Assembly (NCBI RefSeq): GCF_011009555.1
Contig: NZ_QXHD01000004.1
Coordinates: forward strand, 2,585,661-2,648,323
Length of the DNA stretch: 62,663 nucleotides
From: Adonisia turfae CCMR0081
GTDB lineage: Bacteria; Cyanobacteriota; Cyanobacteriia; Phormidesmidales; Phormidesmidaceae
Direction of reading: 5' to 3'
In this document: piece by piece, positions 25,546 to 36,419 of the stretch
Numbering within the stretch: position 1 is the stretch's first letter
Layout of the letters: every line of letters starts with the position of its first letter
Notes under the pieces: generated by a model
Database searches by the model: none
Told to the model about the DNA's origin: nothing
The model's input: only the letters and a program-made list of their open reading frames with translations
Position numbers and translations under genes: made by a program

Positions 25546-25935
25546 TCACCCACCTTGCACCGCACAGGGCTCACAAAGGCCAAAGAATTCCAGGGTGTGA
25601 TAGTAGATTGTGAATGAGCTGGAATGCTGAAGAGAAAACTCCAGACCCTTCAAAGGGCACGTATTCAGAGGAAACGACTGTCCACAGTGCAAACAGGTCA
25701 TGTAGTGATGATCCTGCTCCACCGCGTTGTAGAGTGTTTCCCCTGTCAGCGTTACCCGATGCTGCACCCTGCCCATGCGCTTTAGCGCATCAAGGGCTCG
25801 ATATACCGTTGCCAAACCAATCCGCTGATGTTGCTTGATCAGCGTATATAGCGCCTGAGCCGAGATCGGTTCAGACTGTTGCCGCATTAACTGGAGTACC
25901 GCTGTTTGAGCCCGAGTACAGTGAACCTGAGTCAT
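25546..25935 (-). CDS. zur: Fur-family zinc uptake regulator (Zur)
   Basis: A 129-residue Fur-family repressor. The winged helix includes YTLIKQHQRIGLATVYRALDAL. The structural zinc site is formed by CLHCG (C81, C84) and CEPC (C121, C124); the regulatory site would use H76/H77 (EQDHHYMTC) and H113 nearby. Being divergent from hemB-znuABC with a perfect Zur box in between strongly favours zinc over iron or peroxide sensing. It would repress in zinc-replete cells at the five boxes found in this window, including its own promoter, 60 bases upstream of its start. Confidence 0.92.
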   Translation of the reverse strand: MTQVHCTRAQTAVLQLMRQQSEPISAQALYTLIKQHQRIGLATVYRALDALKRMGRVQHRVTLTGETLYNAVEQDHHYMTCLHCGQSFPLNTCPLKGLEFSLQHSSSFTIYYHTLEFFGLCEPCAVQGG

Positions 25936-25955
25936 GGAATTTTTAAGGATTATGA

Positions 25956-27110
<1,155 letters not shown>

Positions 27111-27158
27111 CAAGATAAAGCTTAAAGAATTAATGTTGTTTTTGAAGAGAGAATAGTA

Positions 27159-28343
27159 ATGTCTAGACTGAGTTTTCAACGGCAGGTACAACAGTTATCG
27201 ATTATGGCGCTGGGGGCAATCGTTACCCTAGGTGGCTGCACGACTGCTCCTACGGACTCTACCAGCGAAGCAGACTCTTCGGCAGCGGCACCCGAAGATT
27301 CATTGCAGGTGGTTACAACATTTTTGCCCATAACCCAATTCACTAAAGCGGTAGCGGGCGATCGCGCCGAGGTGGTACAGTTGCTACCCACCAATGTGGG
27401 TCCCCATGATTTTCAGGCCAAACCCAGTGATATTCAGGCGGTTGCCAGTGCGGACGTGTTGGTGAAAAACGGTTTGGAAATGGAGTTCTTTTTAGATGAC
27501 ATGATCGAGAATGCGGAAAATTCCGATCTGGTCACCATCGACTCTAGCGAAGAGATTGCTGCGTTTGCTAGTAGCGAAGAAGGCCATGACGACCATGGCC
27601 ATGAAGGCCACGACGATCACGATCATGGTGAGGAAAAGGCCCATGATGATCATGACCATGGTGAAGAAGGGCACGACGACCACGATCACGGTGAAGAGAA
27701 GGCCCATGATGATCATGCCGAAGCGAGCCATGACGACCATGGCCATGCTCACGCCCACGGTGAATTTGACCCCCACGTCTGGCTGGATCCCAAGCGAGCC
27801 ATTGAACAGGTCGAAAATATTCGCGATGGTTTGATTGCCGCCGATCCAGAAGGGGAGGCTGAATACACGGCTAACGCGGCGGCATTTATTACTGAGCTGC
27901 AGGCATTGGATGCTGACATTACGGAAATGTTGTCCCCCTTTGCTGGACAAACATTTGTGGTATTTCATGATTTCGCCGCTTACTTTGCTAGCAGCTATGG
28001 ACTGGAAGCTGAAGTTCTGGTAGGTCTTCCCGAAGAAAATCCATCTCCAGACGATGTCAAGCGTGTTGTGGATACAGTGCAGGCGGAAGGGTTAAAAACC
28101 ATTATGACCGAGCCCCAGGCTGGAGAATCTTCCTTTAAGGCGATCGCACAGGATCTCTCCATTGGTGTAAGTGAGTTTGACCCTCTGGAAGTAGGTCCGA
28201 CCGAGGCGATACAGCCAGACTACTATCTGACAATCATGCGTCAGAATGCTGAGAATCTGGCAGATAGCTTTGGGGCATCCACACAATCCTGGTATCCTTT
28301 CTGGACGCCTCAACCGGTAGCCGCAATCGGTTGGTGGCTTTAG
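27159..28343 (+). CDS. znuA: Zinc-binding lipoprotein of the ZnuABC transporter
   Basis: The periplasmic zinc receptor. It starts with a lipoprotein signal (lipobox LGGC near residue 27). The cluster A-I fold shows LPTNVGPHDFQAKPSD, EFDPHVWLDP, the FHDFAAYF histidine and the late glutamate/aspartate ligand region. A very histidine- and aspartate-rich loop of about 65 residues (about 141-205, units like GHDDHDHGEEKA) is built from tandem DNA repeats and would capture zinc. It begins 48 bases after hemB with no Zur box of its own, so it is probably in the same transcript. Confidence 0.95.
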   Translation: MSRLSFQRQVQQLSIMALGAIVTLGGCTTAPTDSTSEADSSAAAPEDSLQVVTTFLPITQFTKAVAGDRAEVVQLLPTNVGPHDFQAKPSDIQAVASADVLVKNGLEMEFFLDDMIENAENSDLVTIDSSEEIAAFASSEEGHDDHGHEGHDDHDHGEEKAHDDHDHGEEGHDDHDHGEEKAHDDHAEASHDDHGHAHAHGEFDPHVWLDPKRAIEQVENIRDGLIAADPEGEAEYTANAAAFITELQALDADITEMLSPFAGQTFVVFHDFAAYFASSYGLEAEVLVGLPEENPSPDDVKRVVDTVQAEGLKTIMTEPQAGESSFKAIAQDLSIGVSEFDPLEVGPTEAIQPDYYLTIMRQNAENLADSFGASTQSWYPFWTPQPVAAIGWWL

Positions 28344-28379
28344 TATGGAGAATGATTTTATGGGGCCAGGAGAGAACAG

Positions 28380-29144
28380 TTGAGCGATCCAGTCTTAGTC
28401 GTCAACGAGTTGACGGTTTACCGAGAGACCTATGCAGCGGTTCAGAATGTATCGTTTACAGTGCCAGCTGGCATGGATACCGCAATTGTGGGTCCCAACG
28501 GAGCCGGAAAGAGCACCCTAATTCAGGCCATACTGGGAATCTTGCCACGTCGGTCTGGAGAGGTGTTTGTCCTGGGGCAGCCGCTCTCTCCTAAAGGCAA
28601 ATTGCCAGCTGAGGTGAGACAACAGGTTGCCTATCTGCCTCAAAACTTTCTGTTTGATCGCCGCATTCCCATTACAGTCAAAGAACTGATCGGTCTCGGC
28701 TGGGATCGTCTGGGCTTACAGCTGCCTTGGGCTGGTGGACGGGCGCGCCGTCATGCAGTGCAGCAGGCATTGACCCAGGTGGACGCCTGGCATTTGCGTT
28801 ACAAGCTTGTGAGTGCGTTGTCGGGGGGAGAGCTAAAGCGGGTACTGCTGGCCTACTGTTTAGTGCGTCCCCGCCGTCTGCTGATTCTCGATGAGGCTCC
28901 CGCTGGTTTAGATGTGCGTAACGAATCGGAATTTTATCGGTTGCTGCACCAGCTTAAACAAGACCAGGGCTGGGCCATTTTGCAGATCTCCCATGATCTC
29001 GATATGGTACGTCGCAGTTGCGATCGCGTCCTCTGTCTAAATCGCACCCTGCTCTGCCAGGGAAAACCCGATCATTCTCTTACCCCAGAGAATCTCTCCC
29101 TGGCCTATGGCTCTGAGTTTGTTCGCTATCACCATTCTTGTTAA
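28380..29144 (+). CDS. znuC: Zinc ABC transporter ATPase
   Basis: The ATP-binding subunit of the zinc importer, 254 residues. Walker A GPNGAGKST, the signature LSGGELKRVLLAYCL, Walker B LLILDEAPAG and the switch histidine (QISHDLDM) are all present; the Walker B glutamate is in place. The start is a TTG at 28380 preceded by an AGGAGAG ribosome site. It starts 36 bases after znuA and is followed by znuB with a 19-base gap. Confidence 0.94.
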   Translation: MSDPVLVVNELTVYRETYAAVQNVSFTVPAGMDTAIVGPNGAGKSTLIQAILGILPRRSGEVFVLGQPLSPKGKLPAEVRQQVAYLPQNFLFDRRIPITVKELIGLGWDRLGLQLPWAGGRARRHAVQQALTQVDAWHLRYKLVSALSGGELKRVLLAYCLVRPRRLLILDEAPAGLDVRNESEFYRLLHQLKQDQGWAILQISHDLDMVRRSCDRVLCLNRTLLCQGKPDHSLTPENLSLAYGSEFVRYHHSC

Positions 29145-29163
29145 TCTTGCTAGTTTTTCTGCC

Positions 29164-30003
29164 ATGTCGATCCAGGCTGAATTTACCCGTGTGATAGAAC
29201 TGTTTCAACTGCCCTTTATGCAACGGGCACTGATGGGCAGTGTTCTCACTGGTTTTATGGGCGGCTTAATGGGTAGCTTTACCGTTCTCCGACAGCTTTC
29301 TTTTTTTAGTGATACCCTGGGGCACTCAGCCCTGTTGGGTATTAGCATTGGGTTTTTGCTGGGTCTGGATCCTGGTTGGGTGTTGTTACCCTTTGCTGTT
29401 CTTTTTGCGTTGGGTGTGACCTATTTCCTGGAACGCACGCGTCTCTGGACCGATGCGCTGCTAAATATTGTTTACTCATCATCCTTGGCCATTGGCATTA
29501 TCTTGCTGAGTTTTCGTGAGGACTACAAAGGCGGTATCACCCACCTGTTGTTTGGTGATATCCTGGCAATGCAAACCACTGACTTAATCTTTAGCGGCGT
29601 GCTGTTGGTGGTATGTGTCATATTTATGGGGCTAACGTTGCGATCGCAAATTCTCCTAACACTCCATGAATCCATGGCCATTGCTCGGGGCGTATCTGTG
29701 TCTGCCCAACGTACAGCGTTCATTGTGTTGTTATCTCTGGTGGTGGGTATTTCCATTAAGGCCATCGGTGTTTTGTTGATTAGTGCATTTGTCGTGATAC
29801 CCGCTTGTGCGGCCCGTCTCCTTAGCCGCAACTTTGTTCAGTACATCCTGACCTCAGCAGGCTTAGGTGCTTTAGGGGCCGCTATTGGTATGATGGTTTC
29901 TGCCTTTTTCGACTTACCCTCGGGTCCCAGTATTGTCACCGTTCAACTCGCTATTTTTCTGTTGGCGATGCTCGCACCCAACACCCGCAAGTTGGCCTTG
30001 TAA
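29164..30003 (+). CDS. znuB: Zinc ABC transporter permease
   Basis: A permease of the ABC-3 family with about eight membrane helices, 279 residues from ATG 29164; the frame is open 57 bases further upstream, into znuC, but that start would overlap it. Family features include the GFMGGLMGSFTVLRQLSFFSDTLGHSALLGI opening (given here as positions 20-50) and LLISAFVVIPACAARLLSRNF. It completes ZnuABC. Upstream gap is 19 bases, so it is translated from the same message as znuC. Confidence 0.94.
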   Translation: MSIQAEFTRVIELFQLPFMQRALMGSVLTGFMGGLMGSFTVLRQLSFFSDTLGHSALLGISIGFLLGLDPGWVLLPFAVLFALGVTYFLERTRLWTDALLNIVYSSSLAIGIILLSFREDYKGGITHLLFGDILAMQTTDLIFSGVLLVVCVIFMGLTLRSQILLTLHESMAIARGVSVSAQRTAFIVLLSLVVGISIKAIGVLLISAFVVIPACAARLLSRNFVQYILTSAGLGALGAAIGMMVSAFFDLPSGPSIVTVQLAIFLLAMLAPNTRKLAL

Positions 30004-30030
30004 ACATAATTAGCCCAGAGATATCGTTGG

Positions 30031-30049
30031 CTAACTCCAAAGGAGTTAG
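30031..30049 (+). promoter_or_regulatory. Small hairpin between znuB and the cobW gene
   Basis: CTAACTCC, three A, then GGAGTTAG gives a perfect eight-base stem in the 79-base gap. No T-run follows, so it is more likely a message-stability or processing element than a terminator. Confidence 0.5.
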
Positions 30050-30082
30050 GGAATCCATCTTGTTGCTTCCGGAGTTTATTCC

Positions 30083-31165
30083 ATGACAGTCTCCACAGCC
30101 CCTTTAACCACTAAAAGAGGAATGCCCGTCACCATCATTACCGGATTTCTTGGCAGTGGTAAAACAACGCTTTTGAACCATATTCTAAGCAATAATAAAG
30201 ACTTAAAAGTTGCCGTCCTCGTTAATGAATTTGGCGATATCAACATCGATAGTCAGCTGTTAGTGACAATGGATGAAGATATGGTTGAACTTAGCAATGG
30301 CTGCATTTGTTGCACCATTAACGATGACCTGGTAGACGCTGTCTATCGAGTCATGGAGCGGGATGACCGTGTTGACTATATGGTGATTGAGACCACAGGT
30401 GTGGCTGATCCGCTGCCTATTATTCTTACATTTCTGGGTACTGAACTACGCGACCTCACCCGTTTGGATTCCATCATCGCCATGGTAGATGCCGAAACCT
30501 TCACGCCCGATCATTTTGAGAGTGAAGCCGCCTTGAAACAAATCACCTACGCTGATGTTACAATTATTAATAAAGTTGACCTGGCTTCATCGGACCAGGT
30601 AAAGACGTTAGAAGAGTACCTTAGTAGCGTTAAAGCGGGGGCAAGGATTTTGCACAGTCAGCAGGGCCAAGTGCCGCTACAGCTAGTTTTAGATGTAGGG
30701 TATAACAACCCCGAAGCTTATGCTGCGCTGGTGCAGGAAGAAATTGAGCAGACGGCCCATGAGCACCATCACGGGCACGGGCACGGGCACCATGGGCACG
30801 GGCACGAGCATCACGGGCACGAGCACCATCACCATGGGCATGAACATCATGAACACCATCATCACCACTCTGCCCATCTTGAGAATGATGGATTTGTGTC
30901 CATCGCGTTTGAGAGCGATCGGCCCTTCCATGTCAAAAAATTTGAACACTTTTTGCAAAACAAACTTTCAAAGAATGTTTTTCGGGCAAAAGGAATTCTC
31001 TGGTTTGAGGAAAGTGACCTGCGCAATATTTTTCAGCTAAGTGGTCCTCGCTTCTCTATTGACGGTGAAGAATGGTCCACCCCACCTCGAAACCAGCTTG
31101 TTTTTATCGGGCGGCATCTCAATGGTGATGATATCCAGCAGCAGCTGACGGCTTGCCTCGCCTGA
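30083..31165 (+). CDS. COG0523 GTPase zinc metallochaperone (CobW/ZNG1 family)
   Basis: A 360-residue P-loop GTPase. Walker A GFLGSGKT (21-28), the metal-binding GCICC motif (73-77), the switch region ETTGVADP and NKVDL are all intact; a C-terminal CobW domain follows. Between them lies a histidine-rich insert of about 40 residues (about 225-265) that would bind several zinc ions. Family members hand zinc to client enzymes under shortage. Its position after znuABC and before folE, in a Zur-controlled run, fits that role well. Client candidates are the metal enzymes of this island. Confidence 0.93.
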   Translation: MTVSTAPLTTKRGMPVTIITGFLGSGKTTLLNHILSNNKDLKVAVLVNEFGDINIDSQLLVTMDEDMVELSNGCICCTINDDLVDAVYRVMERDDRVDYMVIETTGVADPLPIILTFLGTELRDLTRLDSIIAMVDAETFTPDHFESEAALKQITYADVTIINKVDLASSDQVKTLEEYLSSVKAGARILHSQQGQVPLQLVLDVGYNNPEAYAALVQEEIEQTAHEHHHGHGHGHHGHGHEHHGHEHHHHGHEHHEHHHHHSAHLENDGFVSIAFESDRPFHVKKFEHFLQNKLSKNVFRAKGILWFEESDLRNIFQLSGPRFSIDGEEWSTPPRNQLVFIGRHLNGDDIQQQLTACLA

Positions 31166-31326
31166 TACATCATTTGTCAGGGTAGTACACCGCTAACCTG
31201 ACGTGTAGTTGCCTATTCGGCAATTGCTACATCCAGTCTTTCAGTCGTTTTCTGAAGGGGGCTGATCGGTTCGCGATCGCTCGACATTTTGATAAATCCA
31301 TCCAACAATTCACCCACTCGTTATTT

Positions 31327-31965
31327 ATGACCTTATCCATTTCACCCGACGATATTCGTAGCCAGTTAATCAACACCGAAGCTAAAGCTCCTGTTTCAGA
31401 CGAAGACATGCGACAAGCCGTAAGAACATTGCTTCTAGGCTTAGGAGAAGACCCCGACCGTGAAGGATTGCGAGACACACCAAAACGTGTGGTCAAAGCC
31501 CTCAAATTTTTAACCTCGGGTTATCATCAGTCCCTGGATGAACTGCTCAATGGAGCCGTTTTCCATGAAGACACCAATGAAATGGTACTGATACGCGATA
31601 TTGATCTGTTCAGTTCTTGTGAGCACCATATCTTACCGATCTTAGGCCGTGCCCATGTTGCCTATATTCCCAATGGCAAGGTAATTGGCCTATCGAAAAT
31701 TGCCCGCATTTGTGAAATGTATGCACGACGGTTGCAGGTGCAAGAACGGCTGACCCAGCAAATTGCCAATGCTCTCCAGGGGCTTTTACAACCCCAGGGT
31801 GTGGCAGTTGTTGTCGAGGCGTCTCACATGTGTATGGTGATGCGCGGTGTGCAAAAGCCAGGTTCCTGGACCGTCACCAGTTCGATGCAAGGGGTGTTTG
31901 CGGATGATGCTCGCACACGTCAGGAGTTTATGGATCTGATTCGCCATAGCCCATCGTTCCATTAA
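31327..31965 (+). CDS. folE: GTP cyclohydrolase I, Zur-linked paralog
   Basis: FolE makes dihydroneopterin triphosphate from GTP for folate and pterins. The 212-residue protein has the zinc ligands intact: CEHH near residue 98 and the cysteine of HMCMVMRGV near 168. It is therefore the classic zinc-dependent FolE, not the metal-flexible FolE2 type often used under zinc shortage. It follows the COG0523 gene by 161 bases and precedes a strong terminator, which makes it the last gene of the run. It may be a client of the chaperone. Confidence 0.95.
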   Translation: MTLSISPDDIRSQLINTEAKAPVSDEDMRQAVRTLLLGLGEDPDREGLRDTPKRVVKALKFLTSGYHQSLDELLNGAVFHEDTNEMVLIRDIDLFSSCEHHILPILGRAHVAYIPNGKVIGLSKIARICEMYARRLQVQERLTQQIANALQGLLQPQGVAVVVEASHMCMVMRGVQKPGSWTVTSSMQGVFADDARTRQEFMDLIRHSPSFH

Positions 31966-31997
31966 AAATTTCCAACCAAAAGTCTACTCACTCACCG

Positions 31998-32028
31998 GGA
32001 GATAAGCGTCACGCTTATCTCCTTTTCT
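31998..32028 (+). terminator. Rho-independent terminator of the hemB-znu-folE run
   Basis: GGAGATAAGCG, TCA, CGCTTATCTCC forms an 11-base stem with a tiny loop and is followed by TTTTCT. It lies 33 bases after folE. Confidence 0.88.
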
Positions 32029-32252
32029 GTCATTTATCTATCTAACACAAGTTTAGAAAACACAGGTGTTATTCAGCCATTACCCGAGAGCCTAACCGAT
32101 GGCCCTGCATTAAACCCTAATGCCTATTTTTGCGATCGCTTCCGCCTGAATCTATCCCCCGATATCTGCGACGACTGATACGATCTTTTAACCAATATTA
32201 CTGAAAGCTTCTAGAATAGTACAAATAAACTATTCACTAAGAGGGCTGACTA

Positions 32253-33185
32253 ATGATCCAACCAATTCTGACCAGGACAGCCTTAGAGGCCTCACAACAG
32301 TTTATTGAACAAAAAGGACGGCCATTAGAAATTGCCAGATTCCACCATGCCTTTAACGGAGCATCAGCAGACTCAGTAGTTGCTGCACTGAAGGAATTCC
32401 AGAATCCAGATGGCGGTTTTGGTCATGGACTAGAACCTGACTTGCGCACAAATGATAGCTCGGCACTTTGCACATCCATTGCCTTTCAAGTATTTCGCTC
32501 AATTAACGGTACCTCAGATCATGAGGTCGTCTCAGTTGCGATCGCCTATCTGCTAAAGACCTTAGACCAAAAAGAATGGCACTGGCCGATTATCCCTAAA
32601 TCCGCTCAGCAGAGTCCCCATGCTCCTTGGTGGGAACAGTCAGACGATGAAGAAACATCGGAGTTATTCTCTCTTAACCCGACCGCTGAGATACTGGGAT
32701 ATCTGTATGACTATCAACATCTTGTCCCAGAGACTATTATCTCTCAGGTGTCGGAGCGGGTCATGGGTGCATTATCAAATACAGAGCAGATGGGCATGCA
32801 TGACCTGTTGTGTTGTCTACGTTTGATGAAGACAAAAACACTACCCGATGAATTCCGGGAACAGATTCGTCAAGCTGTGGCCCAGCAGATTGATGGGACC
32901 ATTGAAAAGAATTCAGCGGCTTGGGAAGGCTATTGTCTACGGCCATTGCAAGTGATAGATGCGCCTGATTCTCCTTTTATGGCTGGAATGGAAGAAGCCG
33001 TAACGGCAAATTTAGCCTACGAGATTTCTACTCAAAGTGAAGAGGGTGCTTGGTCACCCACCTGGTCTTGGGGAGATATGTTCCCTGATGCATGGCAACA
33101 GGCGCATCAGGATTGGAGCGGTGTGATTACGGTTGAAACACTGCTAGTCTTGAAACGATTTGGATGTCTTGAAGGTGTTTCATGA
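32253..33185 (+). CDS. Alpha/alpha-toroid-like protein (prenyltransferase/squalene cyclase repeat type)
   Basis: A 310-residue soluble protein with the look of terpenoid-cyclase-like toroids: FQNPDGGFGHGLEPDLRTNDSS carries the QNPDGGF repeat motif, followed by paired helices and a WPIIPKSAQ segment. Such proteins are often annotated hypothetical. The catalytic DXDD motif of squalene cyclases is not visible, so enzyme activity is doubtful. It stands alone between the zinc operon terminator and the convergent cellulase gene. Confidence 0.72.
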   Translation: MIQPILTRTALEASQQFIEQKGRPLEIARFHHAFNGASADSVVAALKEFQNPDGGFGHGLEPDLRTNDSSALCTSIAFQVFRSINGTSDHEVVSVAIAYLLKTLDQKEWHWPIIPKSAQQSPHAPWWEQSDDEETSELFSLNPTAEILGYLYDYQHLVPETIISQVSERVMGALSNTEQMGMHDLLCCLRLMKTKTLPDEFREQIRQAVAQQIDGTIEKNSAAWEGYCLRPLQVIDAPDSPFMAGMEEAVTANLAYEISTQSEEGAWSPTWSWGDMFPDAWQQAHQDWSGVITVETLLVLKRFGCLEGVS

Positions 33186-33314
33186 CCAGACTAACGATAT
33201 AGCAATCGAAGAGAATGTTAGGACAATTTTCTGATGGTGATCTTTACACCATGTTTTGCCTATCCCCTCAATTGCAATATTTGTCTAAGTTTGTCCTGAG
33301 TCTACTATTGGAAG

Positions 33315-34700
33315 TCATGGGAGTGGGGGATAAGCATTTTCGACCAACATTTCAAACTGTTCCGCGAACCACCATCCCGCATGGGGGGCTCCAGCCATGG
33401 CATTAGTCGAGTATTGTGATTTGTCTCTATTGGTCGCGTTCGGATCGCACATCCCATCAAATCCTTTGGCCGGATCATTGGGATCAATAATGCCAGCTTC
33501 GCTAACACCATCAGATTCTCCCGGAGGTTTCACCCATACAAAGGCATCAAAATGTTCATAAGGTTCTACGACCGGGCGTTCACCGATACCCATGCCGATC
33601 TGGTTACACCAGCCACCGCGATGAGGTCGTCTATCAATGCGAGACTCATCTACAAAGGTATTCACATCTGTAGCGGTGCTGGCAACAGTCGGACGATTTG
33701 GGCCGCCCCATCCGTTACGGCTGGTATCCACTAACATACCAATCGTCGTCGGTAGACCTTCAGCCACAAAAGCATCGTACATCGCGCCCATATAGCTGAT
33801 TTCGTCAATATAGGGGTTCCAGTCATAGAAATCAGAGGAGCGGCTCGGCTGGCCACCAGTATATTCTTTAATAAACGGCTCAATTATCGGGGTGCTGCCG
33901 GAGGTATTTGAAATAAAACCATCCACTGCGTTTACGCCAGCTTGTGTGCCCTTAATCGTATCAGCGATCAACGTCACCGTCGGACCAAACGCACTATCCC
34001 AGCCTAACCAACCAGAATGACCAAGATCAACATAGGTATAGACGTTAGGGATTGGATACAGCTTATTTAAAGCATATTTCACACCTTCGACATATTCGCC
34101 ACTCGATTTTGCCTTTGCACAGGCAGGCGTTGAAAGGTTGGTGACAAGGTTAGGCAATGAATCCGGTTCGATCGTGGCGACAATCCGGATATGGGCATAT
34201 TTCGGATCGCTAACAATCTCTGCGATCGGATCGATGTAGTCAGTTTTATAGCGCTCAATACCGCCATGGGGAATTTCGCCATTTGAAGCCAACGCATGAC
34301 AATCCCGGTTCGGTAGATTGTAGACCACCATCAAAAAGGTGATCGGTTTACCGGGGAGCTTTTGCGCTAGCGCGGTATCCAAATGCTCACGTAAGCTCAT
34401 GGCAATTTTGCTGCCATCGGCCGCTGTTCCTGTAATTGCGCCAATGCGATCCATCCAGACTGCGGTCGGGTAGGTAGCGACCTGGGCCATTTTTTCGCCT
34501 AATCTGCCAGCGGTTTGGGTGGCCTGTTTTTTCACGTTTTCCCCATAGTCCAGGTTCAGGTAGGCAGTTGCCCCAACAAACGGATTGTCAACATGGAGTT
34601 TTGCATATGCAGTTTCATGCACAGTTGTCGTTAGTGTGGTTACAGCCAGCATTCCAACAGTCAGTAACCATACAAAAGATTTTAGTTTTGTAGACTTCAT
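33315..34700 (-). CDS. Glycoside hydrolase family 6 cellulase
   Basis: A secreted GH6 enzyme (endoglucanase or cellobiohydrolase) of 461 residues. The ATG at 34700 has an AAGGA ribosome site and opens a signal peptide (SFVWLLTVGMLAVTTLTTT). Family motifs are NPFVGATAYLN, the tunnel aspartates in VATIEPDSLPNL and VYTYVDLGHSGWLGWD, and GMLVDTSRNGWGGPNRP near the C-terminus with FVWVKPPGESDG. It lacks a visible cellulose-binding module. GH6 is sporadic in cyanobacteria; the enzyme could trim the cell's own cellulose or act on external material. Confidence 0.92.
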   Translation of the reverse strand: MKSTKLKSFVWLLTVGMLAVTTLTTTVHETAYAKLHVDNPFVGATAYLNLDYGENVKKQATQTAGRLGEKMAQVATYPTAVWMDRIGAITGTAADGSKIAMSLREHLDTALAQKLPGKPITFLMVVYNLPNRDCHALASNGEIPHGGIERYKTDYIDPIAEIVSDPKYAHIRIVATIEPDSLPNLVTNLSTPACAKAKSSGEYVEGVKYALNKLYPIPNVYTYVDLGHSGWLGWDSAFGPTVTLIADTIKGTQAGVNAVDGFISNTSGSTPIIEPFIKEYTGGQPSRSSDFYDWNPYIDEISYMGAMYDAFVAEGLPTTIGMLVDTSRNGWGGPNRPTVASTATDVNTFVDESRIDRRPHRGGWCNQIGMGIGERPVVEPYEHFDAFVWVKPPGESDGVSEAGIIDPNDPAKGFDGMCDPNATNRDKSQYSTNAMAGAPHAGWWFAEQFEMLVENAYPPLP

Positions 34701-35129
34701 AAAGTCCTTCATTTTTTTAAATAAAAATAACTTAAGGGCGGGGGGACACCATTTAACCTGTATTGGTTCAGTGTGCAATGAAATTTTCACACCTAAAAAT
34801 AAGCTATATCATGCCTGGCATGGGTGATGTATGGGGATGCTCCTTATTACGAAAAAACTATATAAAAAGAGTATTGAGGGAAGATACTTATAATAAATAC
34901 TTCGTCGAATAGATAGCTCCAGGAGATACTGATGGAAAATAGCTTCGAGCTATCAGATGAATTGAACAGGTAAGAGGTTCCGCTACTATCAGGAAAATTT
35001 AATAATGGTGTCGTCACTGGACAACAATTTGGTTTGACACAGCTAAAATAGTGATTAGAGTTTTGCTGAAAATTTTGCCCCATAAGCAATCCCACAGTTA
35101 CTATTAACCTATCAGACGACTTGATCACA

Positions 35130-35822
35130 CTAATCAGTAGTCGATGCCATTACTACTACAAGCGTTGAGTCTGGTCGGCAAAAGTAAGTGCAAAACAACG
35201 TACCCCACCATTCTTTTCCTGCGTCAAAGTAATTGGAACAATCGTCGCTCCAGCTATAGATCTGCCCTGCATCAGTGAATGATGCAAAGAAGTGTTCTGC
35301 GATCTCTAAAAATAGCGTGTTGAGTTCTAAGGACGATCCAGTAATACCGTATGGAGGAGACAGAAACGCATCAGCAAGCCCAAAACTGTCAGGTTCATAA
35401 AAACCGCACTCTCCAACGATATTCTCTGGAATTTCCGCGTCGCCAACCCAAAATAAGTCATTGACGTGGCGCTTGCTTTGACCCCTGACTAACAGTTTCC
35501 GAGACGACACGTTAAAGGACGAACCTAGGAATTGCTCCAAGCTGATGATATTCCCAACAAATTTGCTGACATCATATGTCAACTGAAAAAAATCATCTCG
35601 ATTGTGATGCTGATTTTCAGGGCTTTCGAGAATAGTTTGAAAGTCCTCATCAATATCTTGCGCTATTGCGTCTAAGGCTAATATTGCGGCTTGCCAATGA
35701 GTATCATAATCATCGTAGGGTTGCTCCTCCAACTCCATCGCTACCAAATCGATGACTCCGCCTCGTTCTTTATACTGCTGCAATAACTGTTTTTGCTGCT
35801 GACTTAATTCCGCTAATTTCAT
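35130..35822 (-). CDS. Hypothetical protein, 230 residues
   Basis: A soluble acidic protein with a helical N-terminus (QQKQLLQQYKERGGVIDL) and an aromatic C-terminal part (FFASFTDAGQIYSWSDDCSNYFDAGKEWWGTLFCTYF). I do not recognise the domain. The composition and ribosome site region (AAAGGCTCC upstream) support a real gene. The 34791-35129 gap before it holds nothing recognisable. Confidence 0.6.
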   Translation of the reverse strand: MKLAELSQQQKQLLQQYKERGGVIDLVAMELEEQPYDDYDTHWQAAILALDAIAQDIDEDFQTILESPENQHHNRDDFFQLTYDVSKFVGNIISLEQFLGSSFNVSSRKLLVRGQSKRHVNDLFWVGDAEIPENIVGECGFYEPDSFGLADAFLSPPYGITGSSLELNTLFLEIAEHFFASFTDAGQIYSWSDDCSNYFDAGKEWWGTLFCTYFCRPDSTLVVVMASTTD

Positions 35823-36101
35823 GGAGCCTTTGCTCTCTCATTATTTGATAAATATAGGCACATCTTCAGACTAGTATTGGGATGAAATTGAGCTAATGAT
35901 GTCTGTCGTCCGCCGCTAGTAACCTTTCAAGCTTAACCAGAAACCTCTAAACGGTCGTGGCCATGGACGTTGTTACCCTGCTTACTGAGTCAACATAAAT
36001 AGGGATGGGTTTTCGTCTAATCTTGGCAGTTAATCCCATTGTCAGGGCATAACAACATTCAACTTAAAAAGTAATCTAGTTAACAGTAAATCTGTAAAAA
36101 T

Positions 36102-36419
36102 GTGAATAGTGCTTCTCCCCACGATTGTCGTGACACCTGTTCAATGTTAGTGACGGCGGAAGATGGAAAGGCTACTAAAGTAGCGGATAATCCCGATTAC
36201 CCATTCACCCAGGGAACCCCATGCAGCAACGTTAGCGACTATATTCGTTTTGTGCCAGTTGTCTCGGGCACGGTGACTGTCGAGGGTCGCCTGAGGCTAT
36301 GTCTATTACGGGAAGGAGAATGGGATGCTTTAATGCTGGTGCGGGCGGGGCTTGCGATCGCAAAAGGTCAGAAATTGTTTGCTAAACCTAGCCTACAAAC
36401 AATCAAGCCATGTACTTGA
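36102..36419 (+). pseudogene. Relic of a molybdopterin oxidoreductase N-terminus
   Basis: From a GTG the frame reads PHDCRDTCSMLVTAEDGKATKVADNPDYPFTQGTPC, close to the Fe4S4 domain that begins molybdopterin-dependent oxidoreductases. The first cluster cysteine is replaced by serine, and after about 45 residues the sequence departs from the family and stops at 105 residues, against 700 or more normally. A dead fragment, possibly fused to other debris. Confidence 0.7.

Noticed and set aside
27492..27968. Long open frame antisense to znuA
   Set aside because: It mirrors the repetitive His/Asp codons; no ribosome site, and the sense gene is certain.
30689..30958. Open frame opposite the His-rich part of the COG0523 gene
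   Set aside because: It is the antisense of the histidine codons, giving a methionine/valine-rich artefact.
34847..35128. 93-codon minus-strand frame before the 230-residue gene
   Set aside because: Serine-rich and without homology or ribosome site; it lies downstream of the real gene in AT-rich DNA.
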